A stretch of 7,417 nt of DNA from Sphingomonas sp. IW22. GTDB lineage: Bacteria; Pseudomonadota; Alphaproteobacteria; Sphingomonadales; Sphingomonadaceae. The stretch is from NCBI RefSeq assembly GCF_041321155.1, contig NZ_JBGGWB010000015.1, positions 1 to 7,417 on the forward strand, read 5' to 3'. Positions 1 to 7,210 of this stretch are shown here, one piece after another. The notes below the pieces were generated by a model that worked only from the letters and a program-made list of their open reading frames with translations, made no database searches and had not been told where the DNA came from. Made by a program: the position numbers and the translations under genes. Each line of letters opens with the position of its first letter. The stretch's first letter is position 1.

Positions 1-1810
1 GTTGCCGGGATCACCTGGGTTGCGAACGGCGCATATTGATCGGACACATGGCTGTATCCCTTGAGGCCCGGGACGTTGCCATATTTCGCGTTGATCAGAT
101 TCATCGCCTCGCCCTGCTCGTTAGCAAGGAAGAACTGCCCGTCGCTGGATGCCGATTGCCCTTGTCCCCAGAAGGCGGCCATGGGCAGGGCGGCGTGGGC
201 CTCCACGATCATGGCGAGCGCCCGATCATAGGCGCTGCCTTCGACATGCCAGCGCGCGATCCGCAGCAATTCCCAGAAGCTGTGCGTGTTGGTCGCCGCC
301 GCCATCTTGCGCAAACCGAGATTGACGCCTTCCGCCAGCAACACGTTCATCAGGCCGATCCGGTCGCTGCAGGGCGCGCCGGTGCGCAGATGCGTGAACG
401 CCTCGGAAAATCCGGTTCGCTCATCGACTTCCAGCAACAGATCGGTGATCCTCGCGGGCGGGAGCTGTTGATAGAGATCGAGCACGAGATCCTCGGCCCC
501 TTCGGGCGTGTCGGCCCTCAGCTTGTCGATGTGCAGCTTGCCGTTCTCGATGATGCCGCCTGGGATCGTGCCGGTTCGCGCCGCGCGGCCAAACTCCTTC
601 AGCCGTGTATCCAGTCGAGCCCTGCGCTCGGCCAGCCATTCGCCGGGTCGCAGCGGCACGGCGAGCCGCGCGGTCTGCTCTATCGCCTGTGGCGGGACCA
701 GAAGCTGCTTGAGGTCGCCATAGCGGCGCGATCCCGCCAACCATATGTCACCGGACCGGAAGGCGTCGCGGATGTGGAACAGCACCGCGATTTCCCAAAG
801 CCGGTGGTCGCCGCTGGGCTCAGCGCGAAGATGACGATGCCATTTCGAGTTGGGACGTAGAAAATCCACCGGCGGATCGACCTTGATCCCGTTACGCAGC
901 ATCGCAACGGCCGCCAGAAGAGGCGTGGCGATCGGCGCCGCCTGCATGTCGAGCAGGCGCAGCATCCTGGGCGCGTAGAGGCGGAAACGGTGATAGCCGT
1001 CCAGCACACGGCTGAGCGGGTCGGCCGCGAGCACGTTGGTCAGCGCGGAGGCCGTGGCGACAAGGGTTCTGAACCGTTCCCAGCCAGGCCCGGTGGCGAT
1101 TATCCCGTCCAGGGCCGTGCCATCGTCCTGCGCTCCAAGCAAAGCACCACCGATTTCGGCAAAGGACTTCAGCGTGTCCCGAACGGCCGCCTTTTCGTCG
1201 GCGATCCTGGTGTTGCAAAGGCGTTCGGAGGCCCGATAGAGACGGCCTACGATGCGATCGTGGGTCTCCACGATGACATCGGCCAGCGATGACCGCCATT
1301 CCAGGGTGCAGACAGCGAGGATCGCAAGCCGCCTGTCTTCGGGCAGATCACGCATGCCGTCGGCGTAATAGCGCTCGCCCTGCCGGCGAAGCCGGGTCAC
1401 ACGATGCGCCGGCACGCCGTCCAGCAAATCCGCCGGAAGATCGAACCTTTGAAGATATTCCAGTCGATCCATCAGCCGGTTAGCGGCTGCTGAATTTGCG
1501 CCAACCTCGAACTGTCGCAGCCATACGAAGCGCGTGACGCGACCATCCACCGTATCCTCCAACAGGTGAGCCAAATTCTCGCTCAGGGTTGGCGTGATGC
1601 GATGGGCGATAAGATCCTCGATCCGGCGCTCGGCCTCAACCAGCGCATCGGCGCAAAGGCGCTCGATCGTCGAGGAGCCGGGAAGGATCGTGCGGGTGCG
1701 GCGACACTCCGCAACGAAGCGACGGGCAAGATCCTCATTCGATGTCGCCGCCTCGGCTTCCCGAGCGATCCATTCGCGCAAATCCCGTGCGCCCCGCCCC
1801 GAAAAGGAGC
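1..1810 (-). pseudogene. tnpA: Tn3-family transposase, 5' end removed by IS, 3' end beyond window
   Basis: Replicative transposase of the Tn3 family, which binds the terminal inverted repeats and forms cointegrates. The minus frame whose codons start at positions divisible by 3 is open from 1811 down to the left edge, about 600 codons, with no stop. Recognisable family segments, N to C: FSGRGARDLREWIARE next to the IS junction; TVDGRVTRFVWLRQFEVG; RLRRQGERYYADGMRDLP; then, in the catalytic part, ATNTHSFWELLRIARWH, GQGQSASSDGQFF, INAKYGNVPGLKGYSHVSDQY. The Asp of SSDGQ (codon 141-143) is the likely first catalytic acidic residue; the second Asp and the Glu lie past the left edge. Family members are near 1000 residues, so about 130 N-terminal residues (DNA-binding part) are missing. 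The frame stays open into the IS and meets an ATG at 1872-1874, which could give a chimeric protein. The family call is firm; loss of function is inferred. Confidence 0.9.
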
Positions 1811-1825
1811 GGGGCTGTTGAAAAA
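1811..1825 (+). repeat. Terminal inverted repeat (left) of the IS1182-type element
   Basis: GGGGCTGTTGAAAAA is identical over 15 bases to the reverse complement of 7260-7274, and two of the next three bases also match. It sits exactly where tnpA homology stops and 64 bases before the transposase start codon, as expected for an IS end. Confidence 0.75.
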
Positions 1826-1875
1826 GGCCGAGTGATCCGATCGCGCTCCTGACGGGTTCCCTGCTTCGACACATC

Positions 1876-1880
1876 GGGAG
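1876..1880 (+). promoter_or_regulatory. Shine-Dalgarno sequence of the IS1182-type transposase
   Basis: GGGAG lies eight bases before the ATG at 1889 and supports that start over the second in-frame ATG at 1892, which would leave a longer spacer. Confidence 0.5.
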
Positions 1881-1888
1881 CAGCGGCC

Positions 1889-3313
1889 ATGATGGGTGAG
1901 CAACAGCGAGGCGGCAAGGCCGCAAGTTGGCGGGCGCTGGGAGCGATGATCCCCGCCGATCACATCCTACGCAGGATAGACGGGCTGATCGACCTGGGCG
2001 AACTGCGCGATGCGCTCGCCCCGCACTACAGTCACCGTGGGCGTCCCTCGATCGCGCCCGAATTGCTGGTTCGCATGGCGATGATCGCTCGCCTCTATGG
2101 CATCACGTCGGAGCGCCGGCTGTGCGAGGAAGTCCGCTTCAACCTCGCCTACCGCTGGTTCTGCCGATTGCCGCTCGATGCGCCCGTGCCGCACCACTCA
2201 ACGTTCAGCAAGAACCGGCATGGCCGCTTCCGCGATGCCGGCATCTTTCGCATCCTGTTCGAGCAGACGGTGCGGCGCTGCGCCAACGCGGGGCTGATTG
2301 CCCACAAGGATGCCGCAATTGACGCGTCGTTCGTCGCCGCTGATGCAAGCTGGCAGCGCAAGATGCGGGACGCCGACATGGCCGCGCCCCGGCTTCCCCG
2401 CCCGGTTTGTGAATGGCTGGCAGATCAGGCCAATGCTCCACCGCAGGATTATGGCGTACCGCGTGGCAAGCCGGCCGAGGTGTCACGCACCGATCCGGCG
2501 TCGGCGTGGTCGGCGCGCACGGCGCGGGGGCGGTTCGGCTATGCCTTCAATGTCCTGATCGACACGCCGGGAGGGGTGGCGATCGATGTGGAGGCCAGTC
2601 CCGCCCGCTTCGCAGCGGAAGTCGATGCGGGGCGGACCATGCTGGCACGGGCCGACGATCGGTTCGGCTACCGGCCAAAGCGTGTCGCGGCCGATACCGC
2701 CTATGGCAGCGCCGCGTTCCTGGCGTTCGTCACCGATCGCGGCACCATCCCGCATATCCCGGTGCTGGAACGATCCGAACAGACCAAGGGCAAATTCCCC
2801 CGCGAAGCCTTCCGCTATGAACGGGAGCAGGACCGCTATGTCTGCCCCGCTGGGAAGACACTACCCTTTCGCGGTGCCGATCGTCGGGCCGGCTTCCTCC
2901 GATACAGCGCCAGTCCCGCCGATTGCCGCGCCTGTCACCTCAAACTGAAATGCACCGCAGGCAGCAACAGGTCGGTGACGCACAGCGAACACGAGGACGT
3001 GCGCGAGCTGGTGCGCGGCGAAATGCAGACGCCCCTATTCAAGCGGTCGATGCGGCTGCGTCGGAGCGTCGAGCGGGTGTTTGCCGATGCCAAGGGTAAG
3101 CGGGGGCTAACCCGTTTGCACCTTCGCGGCCTGCGCGGTGCCGAGGAAGAGTTTTTGTTGGGCGCGGCCATTGCCAATCTGGTGCTATTGGCCCGTCCTG
3201 ACGCACGACCGGCACGGACCCGCCGCCCGCCCCCGGTGCCGGAACGGATCGACCACATGGCCCGGATCAGCCGGGGCCGGTTTGAGCAATCCTACTACGC
3301 GACGATCTTCTGA
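1889..3313 (+). CDS. IS1182-family transposase
   Basis: DDE-type transposase of 474 residues, the usual size for the family. Residues about 40-115 form the N-terminal DUF772-type region (HYSHRGRPSIAPELLVRMAM, then the aromatic stretch FNLAYRWFCRLP and VPHHSTFSKNR). The catalytic triad is most likely Asp145 in AIDASFVAAD, Asp269 in AADTAYG and Glu395 in RRSVERVFADAKG. A Cys cluster (Cys319, then Cys346, Cys349 and Cys355 in ADCRACHLKLKC) lies between the second Asp and the Glu, a feature seen in IS1182 transposases. The C-terminal part GLTRLHLRGLRGAEEEFLLGAAIANL is also typical. No frameshift or internal stop is present, so the enzyme is probably functional. Without a right terminal repeat next to it, it could act only on other copies or on the distant repeat at 7260-7274. 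An IS5-group assignment is the main alternative name. Confidence 0.88.
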   Translation: MMGEQQRGGKAASWRALGAMIPADHILRRIDGLIDLGELRDALAPHYSHRGRPSIAPELLVRMAMIARLYGITSERRLCEEVRFNLAYRWFCRLPLDAPVPHHSTFSKNRHGRFRDAGIFRILFEQTVRRCANAGLIAHKDAAIDASFVAADASWQRKMRDADMAAPRLPRPVCEWLADQANAPPQDYGVPRGKPAEVSRTDPASAWSARTARGRFGYAFNVLIDTPGGVAIDVEASPARFAAEVDAGRTMLARADDRFGYRPKRVAADTAYGSAAFLAFVTDRGTIPHIPVLERSEQTKGKFPREAFRYEREQDRYVCPAGKTLPFRGADRRAGFLRYSASPADCRACHLKLKCTAGSNRSVTHSEHEDVRELVRGEMQTPLFKRSMRLRRSVERVFADAKGKRGLTRLHLRGLRGAEEEFLLGAAIANLVLLARPDARPARTRRPPPVPERIDHMARISRGRFEQSYYATIF

Positions 3314-3319
3314 GACCGA

Positions 3320-3886
3320 TTAGCCGGGTTCGCGCTCGGCCGCAGGGAAGTGGCGATAGAAGGTGGAACGGCCGACCTGGAGCAGCTTTGCGACCTTCGC
3401 CGGTTTGTCGCCGGCCTTGAGCAGCTTGCGGGCTGTGTCGAGCATGTCGGGCGTCATGACCGACTTGCGGCCTCCACCCGTGCCGCCCTTTGCCCGTGCC
3501 GCTGCCAAACCGGCAATCGTCCGTTCCTTTATCAGTTCGCGCTCCATCTCCGCGACGGAAGCGAGGATATGGAACAGCAGCCGGCCCGATGGGGTGGCCG
3601 TGTCGAACCCGTCCGTCAGCGATCGGAAATCTATCTTGCGAGCGGACAAGTCTGCCGCCAGTTCGATCAGGCCCCCGATCGATCGGCCAAGGCGATCGAG
3701 CTTCCATATCACCAGCGTGTCACCGGCCCGCACGAAGTTGAGAGCTTCGGTCAGACCGGGCCGGTTCAGCTTCGCGCCGCTCACCTTGTCGGTGAACAGC
3801 TTTTCGCAGCCGGCCTTGGTCAGCGCGTCGGTTTGTAGCGTCAGGTCCTGATCGGAGGTCGAGACACGCGCATAACCAACCAGCAT
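3320..3886 (-). CDS. tnpR: Serine resolvase of the Tn3-family transposon
   Basis: Small serine recombinase (188 residues) that resolves transposition cointegrates at a res site. The N-terminal catalytic domain starts MLVGYARVSTSDQ, with the nucleophile Ser9 next to Arg7. It continues with GDTLVIWKLDRLGRS (Arg65 and Arg68 are the expected active-site arginines), and the long dimer helix contains LASVAEMERELIKERT. A Gly-rich linker near 134-140 leads to a C-terminal helix-turn-helix at about 158-180 (KPAKVAKLLQVGRSTFYRHF). The length is normal for a TnpR and all key residues are present. The start codon lies inside a 10-base inverted repeat of the presumed res site, and only a weak GGGA precedes it, so binding of the enzyme to res probably limits its own expression. 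Its stop is only seven bases from the stop of the convergent IS transposase, with no normal intergenic space; tnpA would be expected there in an intact transposon. Confidence 0.93.
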   Translation of the reverse strand: MLVGYARVSTSDQDLTLQTDALTKAGCEKLFTDKVSGAKLNRPGLTEALNFVRAGDTLVIWKLDRLGRSIGGLIELAADLSARKIDFRSLTDGFDTATPSGRLLFHILASVAEMERELIKERTIAGLAAARAKGGTGGGRKSVMTPDMLDTARKLLKAGDKPAKVAKLLQVGRSTFYRHFPAAEREPG

Positions 3887-4025
3887 GAGTCCCGTTATCC
3901 CATCTCAAACAGCGAATTTCGGGACTCATATTTCGGGAACATATTTTGGGAAAGCCCTTGGCGGGGATACGGCGGAATTTTGTGTCGGTGACAGTCGTCC
4001 CGTTGGAGGTTCGTTTTTGGGAAAC
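3885..4025. repeat. Probable res site: repeats of TTT(C/T)GGGA with inverted TCCCG copies
   Basis: Directly seen: TTT(C/T)GGGA occurs at 3917-3924, 3931-3938, 3944-3951 and 4015-4022. The 13-base units 3927-3939 and 3940-3952 are tandem and differ at one base. ATGAGTCCCG (3885-3894) is the exact reverse complement of 3920-3929, and another inverted TCCCG is at 3998-4002. The stretch is AT-richer than its surroundings and fills the gap between the tnpR start and the stop of the cold-shock gene. Known: Tn3-type res sites span roughly 120-150 bases, contain several inverted-repeat subsites bound by resolvase dimers, and lie beside tnpR. The match of place, size and repeats makes res the best explanation. 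The division into subsites I-III is not settled. Confidence 0.65.
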
Positions 4026-4028
4026 TGC

Positions 4029-4262
4029 TTATCGTCCGGGCGGGGGCGGTTCGTCGAACAGCATTTCCAGATCATCGGCCTCAAACCCGCCCTTGGGGCG
4101 TTCGACGAGCGTGAAGCGCCATCGCTGCCCGCGCCGTAGCTCAGTGAACCCGGCGCGCTCCGCCGCTCGGACGTGGACAAAGACCTTGGGCTGCTTGTCG
4201 TCACGAGAGATGAAGCCCCAGGCCCCACCACGGTCGAGGTATTTGATCGTTCCGGTCGGCAT
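4029..4262 (-). CDS. Cold-shock-domain protein
   Basis: Small single-domain nucleic-acid-binding protein of 77 residues with a CspA-like OB fold. It starts MPTGTIKYLDRGGAWGFISRDD: the AWGFIS segment (14-19) is the RNP1-like motif and VFVHV (27-31) is RNP2. The next part (GFTELRRGQRWRFTLVERPKGGFEADDL) corresponds to the last strands of the fold. The short tail ends in four prolines. Relatives act as RNA chaperones or single-strand DNA binders. RNP1 differs from the classical KGFGFI form, so it is a divergent member of the kind found on mobile elements. It is the last gene of the cargo operon, 18 bases after the TraR-like gene, and has a strong Shine-Dalgarno sequence of its own. Its stop is beside the last repeat of the res region. 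The family call is firm; the role on this transposon is unknown. Confidence 0.85.
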   Translation of the reverse strand: MPTGTIKYLDRGGAWGFISRDDKQPKVFVHVRAAERAGFTELRRGQRWRFTLVERPKGGFEADDLEMLFDEPPPPGR

Positions 4263-4266
4263 GATG

Positions 4267-4274
4267 CCTTCCTT
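4267..4274 (-). promoter_or_regulatory. Strong Shine-Dalgarno sequence of the cold-shock gene
   Basis: On the minus strand AAGGAAGG precedes the ATG at 4262; counting from its AAGGA core the spacer is seven bases. It is the best ribosome binding site in the window, which suggests this small protein is made in quantity. Confidence 0.6.
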
Positions 4275-4280
4275 TCGGGC

Positions 4281-4475
4281 CTAGCCCTCCTTGGCGCAGG
4301 CGAGGCACATCGTCGTCGCGGGCGCACGATCGAGGCGCTTGGCCTCGATTTCCTCACCACAGCGGACGCACCAGCCATAATCGCCGCTGTCGATCCGCAT
4401 CAGTGCGGCGTCGATGCGGCTACATTCGGCTTGCCGGTGCCGCTGCGCCGCCAGTGCCATTGCCTGCACCTGCAT
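4281..4475 (-). CDS. TraR/DksA-type zinc-finger protein, start unclear (open to 4628)
   Basis: The C-terminal half holds a zinc finger CVRC-x17-CLAC (Cys36, 39, 57, 60 counted from the ATG at 4475) with the GDYGWCVRCGEEIEAKRL signature of the TraR/DksA family. Such proteins bind RNA polymerase through the secondary channel and alter transcription initiation. From 4475 the product is only 64 residues, but the same frame is open upstream to 4628 and encodes about 50 further family-like residues (LDARRRQLLALRDQL, then APVTLDQESVGRLSRIDAMQ), giving a normal length near 115. No ATG, GTG or TTG occurs in that extension; the only near-start is ATA at 4626-4628, next to the usp stop (4630-4632). Either a rare start is used, the start was lost by mutation, or a shortened zinc-finger protein is made from 4475. 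The gene lies between usp and csp on the same strand, and the DksA-like position matches known sup-uspA-dksA modules. Confidence 0.75.
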   Translation of the reverse strand: MQVQAMALAAQRHRQAECSRIDAALMRIDSGDYGWCVRCGEEIEAKRLDRAPATTMCLACAKEG

Positions 4476-4629
4476 GGCGTCGATCCGCGACAGGCGGCCG
4501 ACGCTTTCCTGATCGAGCGTGACCGGGGCGCGCGTTTCCTCGGCCGCCGCATCATCGGCGACGAGCTGATCGCGAAGCGCCAGCAGTTGCCGACGCCGCG
4601 CATCAAGGTCCGGCGCGTCCCCGGCTATG

Positions 4630-5472
4630 TCAGCGTACCAACAGTACCGGGGCGCGAACGGTGCGGATCATCGTTGTCGTCGTGCTGCCGACGATCAGGG
4701 TGCGAAGCGGCGAGTGTCCATAGGCACCCATCACCAGCATCGCGCCGGGATGCGCCGCCATATGATCGCCGATCACCGCATCGACCTTGCCGTCACGCAG
4801 GACGGTTTCGGAACAGGCGGGCAGCGTTGCTGCCGCTGCGCCGAGCTGGTCGCGGTGTTTGCCATCATCCGGCCCCGCCATGACGAGGTGTACTGGCAAA
4901 CCACCGAACAGCGGCGAGGTAGCGACATGACGGACAGCGCGGCAGGCGGCGGGGCTGTTGTCGAAGGCGATCACCACCGCGTCAGGTGCCTTGGCTTCGC
5001 GTGAGGCGATCAGCACCGGCTTGTCGCTGGCACGCACGACCCGTTCGACCTTGGAGCCGATATGGTCGGTCGCGAACTCGCCCGACGCGCCGCGCTTGCC
5101 GATGATGACCAATGCAGCATCGGCTTCACGCTCGACGATCGTCTCCACGATCCCTCCATGCAGGTGCATCGACGCGACCGTGATGCCCTGCTCCTTCAAG
5201 CGAGTGCCGCCTGCGTCCAGCAGGATGCGCCCTTCCTCGATGGCAAGACGCCCCGCCGCTTCCTCGATGCGGGTCAGCTCTTCCAGCAGCTCGCTTTTGA
5301 CACCGAGGCCGATCGCGCCGCTATGATCGTTGCGCGATGCCACGGCATCCTTGCGCTGGACGACGTGCAGCAGCTCGACATCGGCCCCGAGCCGGGTAGC
5401 GGCCCAGGCCGCCAGATCGACGACGCTGGTCGCGTAGGTGGATGCGTCGATACAGGCCAATATGCGGTTCAT
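4630..5472 (-). CDS. Tandem-domain universal stress protein
   Basis: Cytoplasmic UspA-superfamily protein of 280 residues built from two USP domains, about 1-156 and 165-280. Domain 1 begins MNRILACIDASTYA (the usual beta1 and Asp) and ends with IIGKRGASG...IGSKVERVVRASDKPVLI, a slightly altered nucleotide-binding loop with ten residues instead of nine before the last Gly. Domain 2 begins VVIAFDNSPAACRAV and ends MGAYGHSPLRTLIVGSTT, which fits G-2x-G-9x-G-S exactly, so ATP binding is most credible there. Twin-domain USPs of this length are common and are linked to survival under starvation or oxidative stress. The gene follows sulP by 11 bases, so the two are almost certainly co-transcribed. 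SulP and USP proteins are often paired or fused, which suggests this one modulates the transporter; that link is an inference. Confidence 0.92.
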   Translation of the reverse strand: MNRILACIDASTYATSVVDLAAWAATRLGADVELLHVVQRKDAVASRNDHSGAIGLGVKSELLEELTRIEEAAGRLAIEEGRILLDAGGTRLKEQGITVASMHLHGGIVETIVEREADAALVIIGKRGASGEFATDHIGSKVERVVRASDKPVLIASREAKAPDAVVIAFDNSPAACRAVRHVATSPLFGGLPVHLVMAGPDDGKHRDQLGAAAATLPACSETVLRDGKVDAVIGDHMAAHPGAMLVMGAYGHSPLRTLIVGSTTTTMIRTVRAPVLLVR

Positions 5473-5479
5473 AAGCCCT

Positions 5480-5485
5480 CTCCTC
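5480..5485 (-). promoter_or_regulatory. Shine-Dalgarno of usp, overlapping the sulP stop codon
   Basis: GAGGAG on the minus strand lies seven bases before the usp ATG (5470-5472) and shares two bases with the sulP stop (5484-5486). This arrangement favours translational coupling of the two genes. Confidence 0.6.
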
Positions 5486-6968
5486 AGTGGGCGCCGAGCG
5501 CTGCTTCGGCGCCGGGCTTGTCATGGACGGCGAAGCGATCGACCATCGTCGCGCTCGCCTGATTGAGGCCGATGACCTCGACATGGGTGCCTTCGCGGCG
5601 GAACTTGAGGATCGCCTTGTCGAGGCTCCCCACCGCCGAAATGTCCCAGAAGTGCGCGGCGGTCAGGTCGATGACCACATTGTCCAGCACCTCCTTGAAG
5701 TCGAAGGCGTCGGCGAACCGCTCGGACGAGGCGAAGAACACCTGACCCGAGACGCGGTAGGTCCGCGTCCTGCCATCCGCGCTCAGCTCGGATGCCACGT
5801 CGAACAGGCGCTTGACCTTGCTGGCGAAGAACAGACCGGACAGGATCACGCCTGCGACCACGCCTTGCGCCAGATCGTGCGTCGAGACGACAACCAGCAC
5901 CGTCACCAGCATGACAACCGACGACTGCCACGGATGGCTCTTGAGGTTCCTGATCGATCCCCAGGAGAAGGTGCCGATCGACACCATAATCATCACCGCG
6001 ACCAGCGCCGGCATCGGAATGCGGGCGACCAGCGGCCCCAGTACGACGATCAGGAACAGCAGGAACGCGCCCGACACAAAGGTGGAAAGGCGGGTGGAGC
6101 CGCCCGACTTCACGTTGATGACCGACTGCCCGATCATGGCGCAGCCGCCCATCCCGCCGAGGAAGCCGGTCAGAAAATTGGCGATACCCTGCCCCTTCAT
6201 CTCGCGGCGCTTGTTCGATGGCGTGTCGGTCAGATCATCGACGATCTGCGCGGTCATCATCGATTCCAGCAGGCCAACCGCCGCCATCGTCAGCGAATAG
6301 GGGAAAATGATGCGCAGCGTTTCCAGCGTGAACGGCACCTGTGGGATGCCGAACGCTGGCAGCGACGAGGGCAGCTTGCCCATATCGCCCACCGTGTTGA
6401 CCTTGATGCCGGCATAGATCGAGACGATCGTCAGGATCACGATCGCGACCAGCGGCGACGGGATCGCCTTGGTCAGACGCGGGAACAGGTAGATGATCGC
6501 CAGGCCCGCCGCGACCATCGCGTAGGTTTCCCACCCGACGTTCGTTAGCTGGGGAAGCTGCGCGATGAAGATTAGGATCGCGAGCGCGTTGACGAAGCCG
6601 GTGATGACCGAGCGTGACACATACTGCATCAGCAGGTCGAGCTTCAGGAAGCCGGCGACGCCCTGGATCAGTCCCATGAGGATGGTGGCGGCAAAGAGGT
6701 ACTGGACGCCGTGATCGCGGATCAGCGGCAGGACAAGAACCGCAATGGCGGCGGTTGCGGCCGAAATCATGCCGGGGCGTCCGCCCACGAGCGAGATGAT
6801 GACGGCGATGGAGAAGGAGGCAAACAGCCCGACGCTTGGATCGACGCCGGCAATGATCGAGAAGCCGATGGCCTCCGGGATCAGCGCGAGCGCGACGACG
6901 ATACCCGCAAGCACGTCGGCGCGCGGGTTCGAGAGCCATTCGCGTCGAAGCGAAGTAGCAAATGTCAT
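5484..6968 (-). CDS. SulP-family anion transporter with STAS domain
   Basis: Inner-membrane transporter of the SLC26/SulP family; bacterial members carry sulfate, bicarbonate or dicarboxylates. From the ATG at 6968 it has 494 residues. Near residues 21-37 is the first membrane helix, [18 protein letters not shown], with the conserved family Pro-Glu. Further hydrophobic segments run to about residue 383, including the motif region [14 protein letters not shown] (about 232-245) and [19 protein letters not shown] (about 264-282). A cytoplasmic STAS domain fills the last ~85-90 residues ([19 protein letters not shown] is its core). An in-frame ATG at 7019 would add 17 residues. The ATG at 6968 is preferred because AGG sits seven bases before it and because the extra residues match no helix. 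The substrate cannot be read from sequence: the layout resembles BicA-like bicarbonate carriers as much as sulfate permeases. It is the first gene of the cargo operon. Confidence 0.93.
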   Translation of the reverse strand: MTFATSLRREWLSNPRADVLAGIVVALALIPEAIGFSIIAGVDPSVGLFASFSIAVIISLVGGRPGMISAATAAIAVLVLPLIRDHGVQYLFAATILMGLIQGVAGFLKLDLLMQYVSRSVITGFVNALAILIFIAQLPQLTNVGWETYAMVAAGLAIIYLFPRLTKAIPSPLVAIVILTIVSIYAGIKVNTVGDMGKLPSSLPAFGIPQVPFTLETLRIIFPYSLTMAAVGLLESMMTAQIVDDLTDTPSNKRREMKGQGIANFLTGFLGGMGGCAMIGQSVINVKSGGSTRLSTFVSGAFLLFLIVVLGPLVARIPMPALVAVMIMVSIGTFSWGSIRNLKSHPWQSSVVMLVTVLVVVSTHDLAQGVVAGVILSGLFFASKVKRLFDVASELSADGRTRTYRVSGQVFFASSERFADAFDFKEVLDNVVIDLTAAHFWDISAVGSLDKAILKFRREGTHVEVIGLNQASATMVDRFAVHDKPGAEAALGAH

Positions 6969-7210
6969 GTAGAAACCTGATCGCAATAGCGAGGGGCGCA
7001 CGCCGTCAGACGCGTTCAATCAACGATACTCGGAAGCGAGGCCCAAATTCGCTAAGGTTATCCCGGGGATAGGCGCCGGGCCGAGCCACCCGAATCAATC
7101 CGGGTCCGTCGAAGGCCTCTAGATAGTCACTGATCGGACCATATTGCAACTGCGAACATCAGCAGCCTGCATTCCCATAATACCATCCCATGCGAGACGG
7201 GATCGCAAAA
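6969..7210 (-). promoter_or_regulatory. Leader region of the sulP operon, promoter presumed
   Basis: No gene is seen in these 242 bases. As the first gene of the operon, sulP must have its promoter here or further right. A weak candidate on the minus strand is TTGCAA (7143-7148) with TATCTA 18 bases on, a poor match. Short dyads occur: ACCCG/CGGGT at 7088-7092 and 7101-7105, and GGTCCG/CGGACC at 7103-7108 and 7135-7140, which could form leader hairpins. No known riboswitch was recognised. The AGG at 6976-6978 is the likely Shine-Dalgarno sequence for the start at 6968. Confidence 0.35.

Larger units (their letters stand above)
1811..3319 (+). mobile_element. IS1182-family insertion sequence, left end intact, right end not found
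   Basis: The left end is placed at 1811 because the tnpA reading frame keeps family identity up to 1810, and because 1811-1825 (GGGGCTGTTGAAAAA) recurs inverted at 7260-7274. The element carries one full-length DDE transposase gene. A matching right repeat would be expected within a few tens of bases after the stop at 3311-3313, but the next bases already belong to the end of tnpR (stop at 3320-3322). The right boundary given here is therefore the last possible base before tnpR, not a seen terminus. No target-site duplication could be identified. The right end may have been lost by a deletion that also took the 5' part of tnpA. Confidence 0.65.

Noticed and set aside
36..860. Plus-strand open frame of 274 codons
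   Set aside because: It lies opposite the tnpA frame, whose minus-strand translation matches the Tn3 transposase family; the plus-strand protein resembles nothing and is a GC-rich shadow.
3914..3952. Short regularly spaced repeats that might suggest a CRISPR array or replication iterons
   Set aside because: Units are only 13-14 bases, with no spacers and no cas or rep gene nearby; the position beside tnpR fits a res site better.
4173..4883. Plus-strand open frame of 236 codons
   Set aside because: It is antisense to csp, the TraR-like gene and part of usp; the minus-strand products show clear family motifs and this one does not.
5487..6548. Plus-strand open frame of 353 codons
   Set aside because: It is antisense to sulP. 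Its product is rich in His, Arg, Asp and Gln with no membrane helices, the usual pattern for the reverse strand of a hydrophobic gene.
6969..7019. Upstream ATG at 7019 as the sulP start
   Set aside because: It has no good Shine-Dalgarno sequence, and the extra 17 residues precede the normal family N-terminus; the ATG at 6968 has AGG at a seven-base spacing. The longer form cannot be fully excluded.
7088..7140. Dyads in the sulP leader as a possible riboswitch
   Set aside because: The stems are only 5-6 base pairs and no known riboswitch core was recognised; kept only as possible leader hairpins.
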